DNA of 64,000 nt from Umezawaea sp049997955 (GTDB lineage Bacteria; Actinomycetota; Actinomycetes; Mycobacteriales; Pseudonocardiaceae). A program made the translations under genes and the position numbers. Below are positions 27,548 to 36,275 of this stretch, one piece after another. The DNA is taken from the NCBI GenBank assembly GCA_049997955.1, contig JAEBDY010000008.1:124001-188000 (forward strand), written 5' to 3'. Within the stretch, counting starts at the first letter, position 1, and every line of letters begins with the position of its first letter. The notes under the pieces were generated by a model. The model had not been told where the DNA came from and did not search any database. It worked only from the letters and a program-made list of their open reading frames with translations.

Positions 27548-29521
27548 GTGACGCACATCTGCATCATCGGCGCGGGCCCGCGGGGGCTGTCGGTGCTGGA
27601 ACGCCTGCACGCCAGCGCGACGGCGACCTCGGCCGAGCCGATCACCGTCCACGTCGTGGACCCGAACCTGCTCAGCGGCAGCGCGGTGTGGCGCATCGAC
27701 CAGTCACGCGAGCTGCTGATGAACACCGTCGCCGCGCAGATCACCATGTTCGCCGACGAGAGCGTGAGCTGCGCGGGCCCGATCGTGCCCGGCCCGAGCC
27801 TGCACGAGTGGGCCCGGTTCGTCGAACACCTCGGCCCGAAGGACGACCTGCCGGACTGGGTCCGCGCCGAGTGCCGAGACCTGGGACCGGACACCTACCC
27901 GACCCGCGCCCTGTACGGGCACTACCTGCGCTGGGTGCTGAAGCACCTGCTGCGCACCGCCACCGACAACCTCACCATCACCCTGCACACCCGGACCGCG
28001 ACCAGCCTGGTCGACGCCGCCGACGGCACCCAGGTCGTCGAACTCGACGACGGCACCGTGCTGAGCGGGCTGGACTCGGTGGTGCTGACCCAGGGCCACC
28101 TGCCGACCATGCTGTCCGAGGGCGAGACGGCGCTCGCCGAGCACGCCGCCCACCACCACCTCAACTACGTGCGGCCGGGCAACCCGGCCGGTTCGGACCT
28201 GTCGTTCATCAAGCCGGGCGACGAGATCGCGCTGCGCGGCATGGGCCTGAACTTCTTCGACTACATGGCGCTGCTGACCACCGGGCGCGGCGGTCGCTTC
28301 TCCCGCGGCGACGGGGGTCGGCTGACCTACCAGCCGTCCGGCAAGGAGCCGGTGCTGATCGCGGGCTCCCGCCGCGGCGTGCCGTACACGGCGCGCGGCG
28401 AGAACCAGAAGGGCGCGTTCGGCCGCCACGAGCCGCTCTTCCTCACCCCGTGGGTGATCCGCACGCTGCGCAGGCGTGCCGAGCGGGGCCGTCCCGCCGA
28501 CTTCCGCACCGAGGTGTGGCCGCTGATCGACCGCGAGGTCCGCTCGGTGTACTACACGGCGCTGGTCACGGAGCGGTCGTGCTCCTGCGAGGCGGAGGTG
28601 TTCTCCCGGCGCTACCGCGCGGTGTGCGAGGAGGAGTTCGCCAAGGGGTCGTTCGACGAGCCGTTCGACCAGGCGAGGTCGGAGCTGGAGACGATGCTGC
28701 TGGACCGCTTCGGCATCGCCGAGGAGGACCGGTGGGACTGGAACGCCATCTCGAAGCCCTACGGGGAACGGGAGTTCGCGGACGCCGACGACTACCGGGC
28801 CTGGTTGCTGGAGTACCTGGGTGACGACGTGCGGGAGGCGTTGCGCGGCAACGTCCGCAGCCCGATCAAGTCCGCTCTGGACGCCATGCGGGACCTGCGC
28901 AACGAGATCCGGCAGATCGTCGACCACGGAGGTCTCAGCGGCGCTTCCTACCGCGACGACCTCCAGGGCTGGTACACGCCGTTCAACGCGTTCGTGTCCA
29001 TCGGTCCGCCCGTGCGGCGTATCGAGGAGATGATCGCGCTGGTCGAGGCGGGCGTGCTGCGCGTGATGGGACCCGGCATGCAGGTCGGCCCCGCGCCGGA
29101 CGGCTCGGCGTTCCTGGCCACGTCCTCCCAGGTGCCCGGCCCGCCGGTGCGGGTCGGCACGCTGATCGAGGCCCGGCTGCCCGAGCCGGACATCCGCACC
29201 ACCACCGATCCGCTGATCGGCGGCCTGCTCACCCGCGGCGAGTGCGTGCTGCACCGGATCCCGATCGCGGGAGGCGGCTACTACGAGACCGGCGGCCTGG
29301 CCGTCGGACCGCGCCCGTACCCGGTGCTCGGCCGCGGCCGGGTCCCGCACCCGCGCCGGTTCGCCTTCGGCGTGCCGACCGAGACGGTGCACTGGGTGAC
29401 GGCGGCGGGCATCCGTCCCGGCGTCAACTCGATGATCCTCGCCGACGCGGACGCCGTGGCCCAGGCGTGCCTGGGGGTGACCGTGACCGCAACCAGGTCC
29501 GAGCTCATCGCGGGCTACTGA
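27548..29521 (+). CDS. FAD-dependent monooxygenase, CreE/FzmM-like (aspartate to nitrosuccinate)
   Basis: Protein of 657 residues, GTG start after CTGGAGGACACT. The N-terminus has the dinucleotide motif ICIIGAGPRGLSVLERL; VVLTQGHLPT and GDEIALRGMGLNFFDYMALLT match the FAD-NAD(P)-binding (NAD_binding_9) family; the C-terminal part has GWYTPFNAFVS and a last nucleotide-binding region (AAGIRPGVNSMILADA). CreE of cremeomycin and FzmM of fosfazinomycin belong to this large family, as I recall it, and oxidise L-aspartate with FAD and NADPH to nitrosuccinate. The gene next to it encodes the matching lyase, which makes this assignment much stronger than the family name alone. Other FAD-NAD(P)-binding oxidoreductases cannot be fully excluded. 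Confidence 0.82.
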   Translation: MTHICIIGAGPRGLSVLERLHASATATSAEPITVHVVDPNLLSGSAVWRIDQSRELLMNTVAAQITMFADESVSCAGPIVPGPSLHEWARFVEHLGPKDDLPDWVRAECRDLGPDTYPTRALYGHYLRWVLKHLLRTATDNLTITLHTRTATSLVDAADGTQVVELDDGTVLSGLDSVVLTQGHLPTMLSEGETALAEHAAHHHLNYVRPGNPAGSDLSFIKPGDEIALRGMGLNFFDYMALLTTGRGGRFSRGDGGRLTYQPSGKEPVLIAGSRRGVPYTARGENQKGAFGRHEPLFLTPWVIRTLRRRAERGRPADFRTEVWPLIDREVRSVYYTALVTERSCSCEAEVFSRRYRAVCEEEFAKGSFDEPFDQARSELETMLLDRFGIAEEDRWDWNAISKPYGEREFADADDYRAWLLEYLGDDVREALRGNVRSPIKSALDAMRDLRNEIRQIVDHGGLSGASYRDDLQGWYTPFNAFVSIGPPVRRIEEMIALVEAGVLRVMGPGMQVGPAPDGSAFLATSSQVPGPPVRVGTLIEARLPEPDIRTTTDPLIGGLLTRGECVLHRIPIAGGGYYETGGLAVGPRPYPVLGRGRVPHPRRFAFGVPTETVHWVTAAGIRPGVNSMILADADAVAQACLGVTVTATRSELIAGY

Positions 29522-29799
29522 CCCCTTCCCCGTCGGCGGGACGACTCGCCCGCCTCCCGCGGCGTCCCGCCCCCACCCCCGATCGGAGTTGGTCCCATGA
29601 GCGGTTCGATGCGCTCCGCCGCGACAACGGCGTCGAGCGAGCGCATCTCCCCGAGGCCCCGACCTCGTTCCGGTGGGGTGCCGCCCGCCTCCGGCGGCGC
29701 CCCACCACACCCCCTTCCCGCTGCGAGCGCCGTGCGCCCGGCGTTCGCCACCCGACCAGGCGTCCCACCGCTCGCCGTCCCCGACAGGAGTCCAGCGCC

Positions 29800-31206
29800 A
29801 TGTTCGACAGCGCCTCACCCGACACCGGCCTGCTCGCCCCGGTCTGGGCGGGCGTCGCCGCCGCTGCCGCGACCGACGACAACGCGTGGCTGCGCGCCAT
29901 GCTGCGCGCCGAGGCCGCGCTGGTGCGCGCCCAGGCGACGCTCGGGGTCGCTCCCCGCGACGCGGCCGAGACCATCACCCGGATCGCCGAGACGGGTGAG
30001 TTCGACGTGGCCGACCTGGCCCGCCGCGCCCGCGGCGCGGCGAACCCCGTCGTCGCCGTGGTGGGCGCGCTGGGCGAGGCGGTGCGGGCCGTCGACCCGA
30101 CCGCGGCCCAGTACGTGCACCGCGGCTCCACCAGCCAGGACATCCTGGACACCGCCGCCATGCTCGTCGTGTCCCGAGCGGGCGACCTCATCCGCGCCGA
30201 CCTGGACCGGGTCGAGGCGGCCGCGCTGCGGCTCGCCGCAGCGCACCGGGACACCCTGATGGCGGGCCGCACGCTGGGCGCGCACGCGGTGCCCGTGACG
30301 TTCGGCCTGAAGGCGGCGGGGTGGGCCGTCGCGGCGCACGACGCGTCCTCCCGCCTTGCCACCCTCCTCGCGGGTCTGCCCGTCCAGCTCGGCGGTGCGG
30401 CGGGCACCATGGCCGGGTACCTGGAGAGCGCCGCGGTCGAGTCCGGCGGGGAGGTCGACGGCGACTACGCGCGGAAGCTGACCACCCGGTTCGCCGAGGA
30501 GACCGGCCTGTCCGCGCCCCTGCTCCCGTGGCACACCAACCGCATCCCGATCGTCGACTCCGGCTTCACCCTCGCCATGATCACCGGCGTGCTCGGCAAG
30601 CTCGCCATGGACGTGCAGGTCCTGTCGCGCACCGAGATCGCCGAGGTCACCGAACCCGTCGCCGAAGGCCGCGGGGTGTCCTCCGCCATGCCGCACAAGC
30701 GCAACCCCGCACTGGCCACCCTCATCCGCGCGGCCGCCACCCAGACACCCGGCCTGGCCGCGACCCTGGCGTCCTGCCTGCTCGCCGAGGACGAGCGCCC
30801 GGCGGGCGCGTGGCACGCCGAGTGGCACCCGCTGCGCGAACTGCTCCGGCTGAGCGCGGGCGCCGCCGAGACCGCCGCCGAACTCGTCGAGGGCCTGACC
30901 GTCCACACCGGGAGGATGCGTGCCAACGTCGACCTGACGCACGGCCTGATCGTCTCCGAGCGCCTGTCCGCGAACCTGGTCCCCCTGCTCGGCCGCACCG
31001 AGGCGGCCGCGGCCATCCGCGCCGCGTCGCTGACCGCGCACGCCTCCGCCACCCCGCTGCACGACGTCCTGGCCGCCGATCCGACCGTGACCGCCCACCT
31101 GAGCCCGGAGCAGCTCACCGGGCTCCTCGCCCCCGACGGCTACCTGGGCGCGGCGGGGTCCCTGGTGGACGGGGCGGTGGCGGCACTGGCAACCCCCGAG
31201 TCCTGA
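29800..31206 (+). CDS. Aspartase/fumarase-superfamily lyase, CreD-like nitrosuccinate lyase
   Basis: Protein of 468 residues from ATG 29800 (CAGGAG upstream). Superfamily marks: YVHRGSTSQDILDTA near 103, the GAHAVPVTFGLKAAGWA region near 165, and the SS loop GVSSAMPHKRNPALA near 290. It resembles carboxymuconate-cycloisomerase/adenylosuccinate-lyase-type members. CreD of this superfamily splits nitrosuccinate into fumarate and nitrite. Its place directly after a CreE-type gene makes that reaction the likely one. A gap of 278 bases precedes it with no convincing gene; a frame from 29597 overlapping this gene is a shadow. A terminator follows at once, closing the cluster. Confidence 0.84.
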   Translation: MFDSASPDTGLLAPVWAGVAAAAATDDNAWLRAMLRAEAALVRAQATLGVAPRDAAETITRIAETGEFDVADLARRARGAANPVVAVVGALGEAVRAVDPTAAQYVHRGSTSQDILDTAAMLVVSRAGDLIRADLDRVEAAALRLAAAHRDTLMAGRTLGAHAVPVTFGLKAAGWAVAAHDASSRLATLLAGLPVQLGGAAGTMAGYLESAAVESGGEVDGDYARKLTTRFAEETGLSAPLLPWHTNRIPIVDSGFTLAMITGVLGKLAMDVQVLSRTEIAEVTEPVAEGRGVSSAMPHKRNPALATLIRAAATQTPGLAATLASCLLAEDERPAGAWHAEWHPLRELLRLSAGAAETAAELVEGLTVHTGRMRANVDLTHGLIVSERLSANLVPLLGRTEAAAAIRAASLTAHASATPLHDVLAADPTVTAHLSPEQLTGLLAPDGYLGAAGSLVDGAVAALATPES

Positions 31207-31220
31207 TCCTCTGCGAAAGA

Positions 31221-31253
31221 AGCCGGTCAGCGATCATCGCTGGCCGGCTTTTT
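31221..31253 (+). terminator. Rho-independent terminator closing the biosynthetic cluster
   Basis: Inverted repeat around 31221-31249 (one G-T pair) followed by a T run (to 31253), 15 bases after the lyase stop. It is the only terminator in the cluster with a clear T tract and marks its right border. Confidence 0.85.
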
Positions 31254-31287
31254 CGCGTTGTGGAGCGGTTCTTCGCGACGGGCTCCG

Positions 31288-33168
31288 TCAGCCGTCCAGC
31301 CCACCCGGCGCGCGCTCGGGGGCGACGCGGACCGGGCCGACGGTCAGGTCGCCGGTGGTGGCCGGGACCGCGCCGACGACCGGCAACCCCACCGAGGTCC
31401 GGGCGAGGTCCAGCGTCACCCTGGGCAGCCTGGACGGGGCGCTGATCTGGCTGGTGTCCGCACCCGCGATCACCAGGCCGAGCCGGTGCCCCCTCGGGAC
31501 GACGTGGTCCGTCGTGGACAGTCGGAAGGTCATCGTGTACTTGGTGCCGGGCACCAGGGTCGTCGGGGTCGTCAGCGACGAGTGGTTGGCCAGGTCAGCC
31601 CAGCCGCGGGCGATGATCTCGGCGCCGACCGACGTGGTGGTGGTCGCGGTGTCGCGGTAGCAGGCGTCGTCGCCGGTGCGGCTCTCGCCCCAGCACGACT
31701 CGGTGGTCAGCGTGCGGATGCCCTCACCGCTGCGGATCGTGGCCGGGCCGAAGTCGACCAGGAACGCCGAGAGGTGGGCGGTCGACGTGGACGGCGACGC
31801 CGCCACGGTCAGGCTGGAGACTCCGGAGAGCCTGAGGTCGGCCGTCAGCGCGCCGGTGCGGAACAGCGTCCGGGACGTGGAAGTGCTGTCCGGGGAGGTG
31901 ATCCAGGAGTTCGCGGTACCGCTGCCGGTGTCGGTGAACACGCCCGTGCCGGTGGACGCCGTCGTGGTCAACGCCCCCCTCGCGGACGGGTGGAACGTCT
32001 TCTGCGCCGTACCCGCCGGCGGCCAGGTCCGGTCCTGGGTCCACGTGTCGGGCGTGCGCTCGACGCTGGCCTGCGGCTCGGTGTCGACGCCGTTCTCGAC
32101 GTCCAGCAGGTAGTGGTCGAACCAGCGGTGCAGGGTGTCGACCCACTCCCCGCGGCGGAAGTCGAACGGGTCGACGTGGCCGGTCTGGGAGAGCCACAGC
32201 TTGCGGGGGGTGCTCGCGGGCAGGGCGTTCAGCCACTGGCCGTAGTTCAGCGTCTTCACGTTGAGGTCGGCCTGGCCGTGGACGGCGAACACGCTCGCCT
32301 TGACGTTGGCGGCGTTGCGGACGAAGTCGCGCTGGGTCCACATCGGGGTCACGTCGCCGTTCGACGGGGACCCGTTGGTCATCTCGGTGCGGACGGCGGC
32401 GCAGCGCGAGCGGGCGTTGGCGTTCTCGTGGCCCGAGGCGAGGCTGGTCGGTGAGCCGAAACCGTTGAAGGAGACGCCGTCGGAGCGGAACCAGTCGTAC
32501 CAGGAGCTGATGGCGGCGATGGGGACGATGGTCCGCAGACCCGCCACCCCGGTCGCGGCCACGCCCTGGGTGATGGTGCCGTCCCAGGACTTGCCGATCA
32601 TGCCGGTGGCGCCGGTGGTCCACGACGCGGTGACCGCGGAGCCGCCCGTGACGGCGGAGTAGCCCGCGGCGCGGCCGTTGAGCCAGTCGACCACGGACTT
32701 GCCGGAGGAGATCTCGGCTCGGCCGCCGGTGTCGAGGCAGCCCCTGGAACGGGAGGTGCCCGCGAAGTCGACCAGCACCACGGCGTAGCCGCGGGGGACG
32801 AAGTAGTTGTCGTAGAAGAGCGGGAACTTGATCGGCTTGCCCGCCGAGTCGTACGTCTTCTTCTCGCCCTCGTTGCCCCGGCCCGCCGACTGGTAGTACG
32901 GGCTGGCGTCCATGATCACGGGGACCTTCTGGGCGGTGTCCGGGCGGATGACGTCCGCCGCCACGCGGTCCCGGACGCCGTCGCCGTCCAGGTCCAGACC
33001 GGTGTCGACGTAGACGGTCTCGCGGATGGCGTCCGCCAGGGAGAAGACGGGCTGCGACACGCCGTCCCTGACCGTGGTCGAGGGCGGGGCGGCGGTCGCC
33101 GGTGTCACCCCCGCCGTGAGGGCTACGAGTGTGACGACTGCACCGATGAGCGATCCGCGACGCGCCAT
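31288..33168 (-). CDS. Secreted Xaa-Pro dipeptidyl-peptidase (S15/CocE family)
   Basis: Protein of 626 residues with a signal peptide (RRGSLIGAVVTLVALTAGVTPATAA, cleavage near 27). The nucleophile motif GKSWDGT near 194 and VPRGYAVVLVDFAGTSRSRG near 125 are S15-family. A conserved Asp (HGQADLNVK) and His (QTGHVDP) complete the triad, and the C-terminal 220 residues form the jelly-roll domain (VVPRGHRLGLVIAGAD). It removes N-terminal Xaa-Pro dipeptides or hydrolyses related acyl bonds outside the cell. It is convergent with the cluster and not obviously part of it. The start ATG lacks a strong binding site. Confidence 0.9.
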   Translation of the reverse strand: MARRGSLIGAVVTLVALTAGVTPATAAPPSTTVRDGVSQPVFSLADAIRETVYVDTGLDLDGDGVRDRVAADVIRPDTAQKVPVIMDASPYYQSAGRGNEGEKKTYDSAGKPIKFPLFYDNYFVPRGYAVVLVDFAGTSRSRGCLDTGGRAEISSGKSVVDWLNGRAAGYSAVTGGSAVTASWTTGATGMIGKSWDGTITQGVAATGVAGLRTIVPIAAISSWYDWFRSDGVSFNGFGSPTSLASGHENANARSRCAAVRTEMTNGSPSNGDVTPMWTQRDFVRNAANVKASVFAVHGQADLNVKTLNYGQWLNALPASTPRKLWLSQTGHVDPFDFRRGEWVDTLHRWFDHYLLDVENGVDTEPQASVERTPDTWTQDRTWPPAGTAQKTFHPSARGALTTTASTGTGVFTDTGSGTANSWITSPDSTSTSRTLFRTGALTADLRLSGVSSLTVAASPSTSTAHLSAFLVDFGPATIRSGEGIRTLTTESCWGESRTGDDACYRDTATTTTSVGAEIIARGWADLANHSSLTTPTTLVPGTKYTMTFRLSTTDHVVPRGHRLGLVIAGADTSQISAPSRLPRVTLDLARTSVGLPVVGAVPATTGDLTVGPVRVAPERAPGGLDG

Positions 33169-33430
33169 GGTTCGGACAGTACGAACGGGGTCAAGCGCCG
33201 GTAAGAGCCGAAAGTCTGGTTGACCTTTTCGTCACGTCGCCCTGGACCGCTGGCACTGAGGCCCTTCGGCGACCTCCAGGAGGGCTGAGGCCGATTCATC
33301 GAGGTGATCATCAGACCCTTGGTCCGGACGGACTAGTGGATGGGGCGTTCGGCGCGCGCGTTTTTTGTCATACCCCGTGAGTAACGTCAGGGACAGCGGT
33401 TCGATCGTTGCGAGGGGAGCGATTGTTCTA

Positions 33431-34051
33431 ATGGACACCATCAGCGTCACGGCCCTGTCGTTCACGGAGTACGTGATGAGCGGGCAGCGGGGGCGGATCA
33501 ACATCCTCAGCGAGCAGCGGGCGATGTACCTGGCCGAAGACCTGCGGATGTGCGGGTTCTACAACCCGGTGCGGGACGCGATGCGGCGAGCCGTGTCGTC
33601 ACCCGAGCCCGAGGTGGAGATGCGCGGAGCCGTGCTGGCCGCCAACCGCAACGGGCAGCTGCGGGCGTTCGAGGAACTGGCGGACGGGTTCCTGCCGTGG
33701 CTGCGGAAGGCACGGGTGAGCGGGGTGCCCGTCTCGTCGGCCCGGTGGACGGCCGGAGACCTGACCCTGAAGGTGCGGCCGCACCTGGGGTTGCGGATGG
33801 CCGACGGGTCGTTGGCGGCGGCGCTGGTGTACGTGAAGGAGGCGCCGCTGTCGCGGGAAGCCGCGACGGTGGGGTTGCGGATCCTGCAGCAGACGATGGA
33901 GGAGACGCTGCCGGGTGGGGAACCGATGGTGCTGGACGCTCGGCGGGGGCAGGTGTTCCGGTTGGGGAAGAGGACGAACCTGGGGAAGTTGGACGCGTTG
34001 ATCGCGGCCGAGTCGGCCGGGTACGTGACTCATTGGCGGTTGAGTGCTTGA
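33431..34051 (+). CDS. Conserved-looking protein of unknown function
   Basis: Protein of 206 residues, not recognised. ATG 33431 was chosen over an in-frame upstream codon because GAGGGGAG lies upstream and the protein start MDTISVTALSFTEY reads as a natural N-terminus. Mixed helix and strand, rather basic (many Arg), no signal peptide or membrane segment. The centre (LTLKVRPHLGLRMADGS, AAALVYVKEAPLS) looks like a beta-rich core. It stands alone between a divergent peptidase gene and a structured repeat element. No function can be offered. Confidence 0.7.
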   Translation: MDTISVTALSFTEYVMSGQRGRINILSEQRAMYLAEDLRMCGFYNPVRDAMRRAVSSPEPEVEMRGAVLAANRNGQLRAFEELADGFLPWLRKARVSGVPVSSARWTAGDLTLKVRPHLGLRMADGSLAAALVYVKEAPLSREAATVGLRILQQTMEETLPGGEPMVLDARRGQVFRLGKRTNLGKLDALIAAESAGYVTHWRLSA

Positions 34052-34182
34052 GGGTGGGTTGTGGGGCTCGCTTGCGTGCGGGTTGCGTTGTGGGCTCGGT
34101 GCGTGCGGGGTGGGGCGTGGCTCGGCGCGTGCGTGCGGGGTGGGAGGGCTTGAAGACGGTGTCGGCTGGGAACGTCGTGGTG
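34052..34182. other. Intergenic G/T-rich low-complexity stretch
   Basis: This 131-base stretch has imperfect repeats of a GTGCGTGCGGGGTGGG type and no gene I can support. It leads into the structured element at 34183. Confidence 0.5.
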
Positions 34183-34295
34183 TGGCCGATTTGACTTGGG
34201 GCCCCTCATTTGACCCTTGATCGGACCAAAAGGGCAGGTGGTAAGCCTGCCCGATCATCAATTGCAAGGGTCAAATCCCCAAGTAAAATCGGCCA
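34183..34295. repeat. Structured dispersed element, copy 1 (113 bp)
   Basis: The ends form a 19-bp inverted repeat (34183-34201 with 34277-34295) with one mismatch. A second arm, ATTTGACCCTT, pairs with AAGGGTCAAAT directly inside. The core holds two alternative stems: GATCGG with CCGATC, and GGGCAGG with CCTGCCC, which compete for the same CCC. A second copy lies at 43344-43458 with the same architecture. It sits between the 3' ends of two convergent genes, so it may act as a bidirectional terminator, a small RNA or a non-autonomous mobile repeat. Confidence 0.85.
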
Positions 34296-34586
34296 CGCTT
34301 CGCGTCGGCCGGGTCTTGGTGGTTCGTTGTCCTACTAGTGCTGTGGGGACCGGCTTTGCTGGCGCTGGTGCCGTCGAATCCGGACCTGGACTGCTGGTCC
34401 TAGTTCCGCCGGTCCTGTTGGTGCCGGTCCTGCCGGTCCTGCTGCCCCTGCTTATGGTTTCGGCGGCGTACTGGTGGTGTGCGGGTCTGGTCGTGCGGGT
34501 GGCGTGTGCTGGTGTGGTGTTGGGCGCGGCCCGTGTCGAGGATGGTCGGGTGTGGGACGGGGATGTCGCACCCGGCCATCCGCTTG
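34296..34586. other. Intergenic region without a supported gene
   Basis: 291 bases of low-complexity sequence with repeated GGTCCTG-type blocks near 34400-34450. A short frame here would encode a leucine/valine-rich peptide, but it starts inside the structured element and has no binding site. Nothing else was seen. Confidence 0.55.
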
Positions 34587-36179
34587 TCAGTGGTTCAGGT
34601 TTGCCGGGTTGTGGGCCAGTTCGCCCGCGACGATGGTGGCCAGGATGGCGATTGCGTTGATCTTCGTGACGTCGTAGGTCCTGGGGTCTTCCGCCAGGAC
34701 GGTGAAGTCGGCCAGTTTTCCCGTGGTGATGGTGCCCTGCTTGTCCTCCACGTTGCAGGCGTAGGCGGAGCCCCTGGTGTAGGCCGCCAGCGCCTGGTCG
34801 ACGGTGATCGCTTCCGCTGGGCCGATCTTCTTGCCGTTCTGCGCCGTGCGGGTGACCATGAACTGGATCGCCCGCAGTGGTGAGCCCTCCGTCACCGGGC
34901 GGTCCGAGCTGCCCGCGATGGGGATTCCCCTGTCCAGGAACGACTTTCCCCGGTAGAGCCAGTTCTTGCGCTTCTCGCCCATGATGGTGCTGTAGTCGTT
35001 GCCGTTGTCGTACAGGAACGTCGGCTGGATGACCGGGATGGCGTTGAGCGCGGCGATCCTCCCCAGTTGTTCCGGGCGTGTCGTGCCGCAGTGTTCGATG
35101 CGGTGCCTGGTGCCCTTGCGCGGGTGGCGCCTTTGAGCCTCGGTGAGGGTGTCGAGGGTGAAGTCCAGGGCGCGGTCGCCGATGGCGTGGATCGCCAACT
35201 GCCAGCCAGCCGCGTGGCCGTCGAGGATCGCCGCCGTCATGTACTCCGGGTCGTCCTGGAGGTGGCCGCTGTTGTTGGTCCCCTCGTACGGTTCGGTCAT
35301 GGCGGCCGTCCTGGCCATCATGCCGCCGTCGGTGAAGACCTTGAGGGCGCCGATGGAAAGGCTGTCGCTGCCGAAACCGGTGCGCAGGCCCAGGTCGATC
35401 GCCCTGGTGACGCGGTCGTCCCGGTGCGCAGTAACGGTGTGCAGCACATCCGCCGAGACCATCAGCTGCACGCGCAGCGGCAGGCGGTCCCGTTGGTACG
35501 CCGCGATCTCCAGGGGACTGCTGCCGACGATTCCGCCCGCGATGCCCGCTTCGGCGGCCGTGGTGACGCCCTGGGCCAGGCACTGCTTCGCGCCCAGGGC
35601 CACGTGGTCGGCGATCTCGTCCACCGAGTAGGGCAGGCGCAGCGCGCGGACCGCTGTCTGCGCGCCCTCCGCCAAGCCGCCCGTGGGGTTGCCGTCGCGG
35701 TCGAACTCGACGCCCGGTGTGCCGGGGGCCAGGACGGACGCGGGTAGTTCGCGCAGGACGAAGGTGTTCACCACGCAGGCGTGGCCGGAGCGGTCCTGCA
35801 CGTAGACGCGGCGGTCCTGCGCGACGGCGTCGAGGTCCCTCGCCGTGAGGGGGCGGTCGAGCACGCGGTGGTCGTAGCCCGCCACCTCCAGCCAGGTGCT
35901 CGACGGGGTGATCGTCCGCAGTTGGGCGATGATCTCGTCGACGCTGCGGCACGCGGAGACGTCGGCGGTGACGCCGGCCCTGCCCGCCCACGCGAGGTGG
36001 GTGTGGGCGTCGATGAAGCCCGGCAGGACGACCGCGCCGTCGAGGTCGATCTCGCGTTCGGCCCTGAGGTCGGCGACGTCCTCGTCCAGGCCGACGATCC
36101 GACCTCGCCACACGCCCACCGTGGTCGCTTCGGGTCGAGCCGGGTCCATCGTGATGATTCGGCCGCGCACCAGCTTCAT
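34587..36179 (-). CDS. YtcJ-type metal-dependent amidohydrolase
   Basis: Protein of 530 residues from ATG 36179; a GTG 12 bases upstream would add four residues, and neither start has a strong binding site. Amidohydrolase_3 family: the metal pair in GFIDAHTHLAW near 60, HAIGDRALDF near 335, HRIEHCGTT near 365, the Asp of SSDRPVTEGSPL near 440, and the end YACNVEDKQGTITTGKLADFTVL. YtcJ-like enzymes hydrolyse N-acyl or cyclic amide bonds in the cytoplasm; the substrate is not predictable. It is divergent from the iron-regulated formyltransferase across 96 bases containing an iron box. Confidence 0.9.
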   Translation of the reverse strand: MKLVRGRIITMDPARPEATTVGVWRGRIVGLDEDVADLRAEREIDLDGAVVLPGFIDAHTHLAWAGRAGVTADVSACRSVDEIIAQLRTITPSSTWLEVAGYDHRVLDRPLTARDLDAVAQDRRVYVQDRSGHACVVNTFVLRELPASVLAPGTPGVEFDRDGNPTGGLAEGAQTAVRALRLPYSVDEIADHVALGAKQCLAQGVTTAAEAGIAGGIVGSSPLEIAAYQRDRLPLRVQLMVSADVLHTVTAHRDDRVTRAIDLGLRTGFGSDSLSIGALKVFTDGGMMARTAAMTEPYEGTNNSGHLQDDPEYMTAAILDGHAAGWQLAIHAIGDRALDFTLDTLTEAQRRHPRKGTRHRIEHCGTTRPEQLGRIAALNAIPVIQPTFLYDNGNDYSTIMGEKRKNWLYRGKSFLDRGIPIAGSSDRPVTEGSPLRAIQFMVTRTAQNGKKIGPAEAITVDQALAAYTRGSAYACNVEDKQGTITTGKLADFTVLAEDPRTYDVTKINAIAILATIVAGELAHNPANLNH

Positions 36180-36240
36180 ATCGAGGATCACAAACCGGCA
36201 GGTTACGCAGCCTCGCCCAGTTCGGTTAGCCTCACGTTAC

Positions 36241-36259
36241 TTAGGTTAGGCTGACTTTG
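36241..36259 (+). promoter_or_regulatory. DmdR1/IdeR-type iron box
   Basis: The first 12 bases (TTAGGTTAGGCT) match the actinomycete iron-box consensus TTAGGTTAGGCTCACCTAA exactly; the second half is weaker. A further partial half-site (GGTTAGCCTCAC) lies just upstream. Its place 17 bases before the formyltransferase ATG implies repression by Fe-loaded DmdR1/IdeR. Confidence 0.75.
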
Positions 36260-36275
36260 TTTTGCCGAGGAAGGG

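Noticed and set aside
29597..30259. 220-residue plus frame before and over the CreD-like gene
   Set aside because: A GGAG stands near its ATG, but the product is Pro/Arg/Ser low complexity and it overlaps the lyase in another frame.
33169..33430. Possible regulatory RNA between the S15 peptidase and the unknown gene
   Set aside because: Only weak short hairpins were seen. This 262-base gap is adequately explained by two divergent promoters.
34217..34660. Leu/Val-rich 147-residue frame with a possible membrane helix
   Set aside because: It begins inside the structured repeat, lacks a binding site, runs into the amidohydrolase gene antisense and is made of short DNA repeats.
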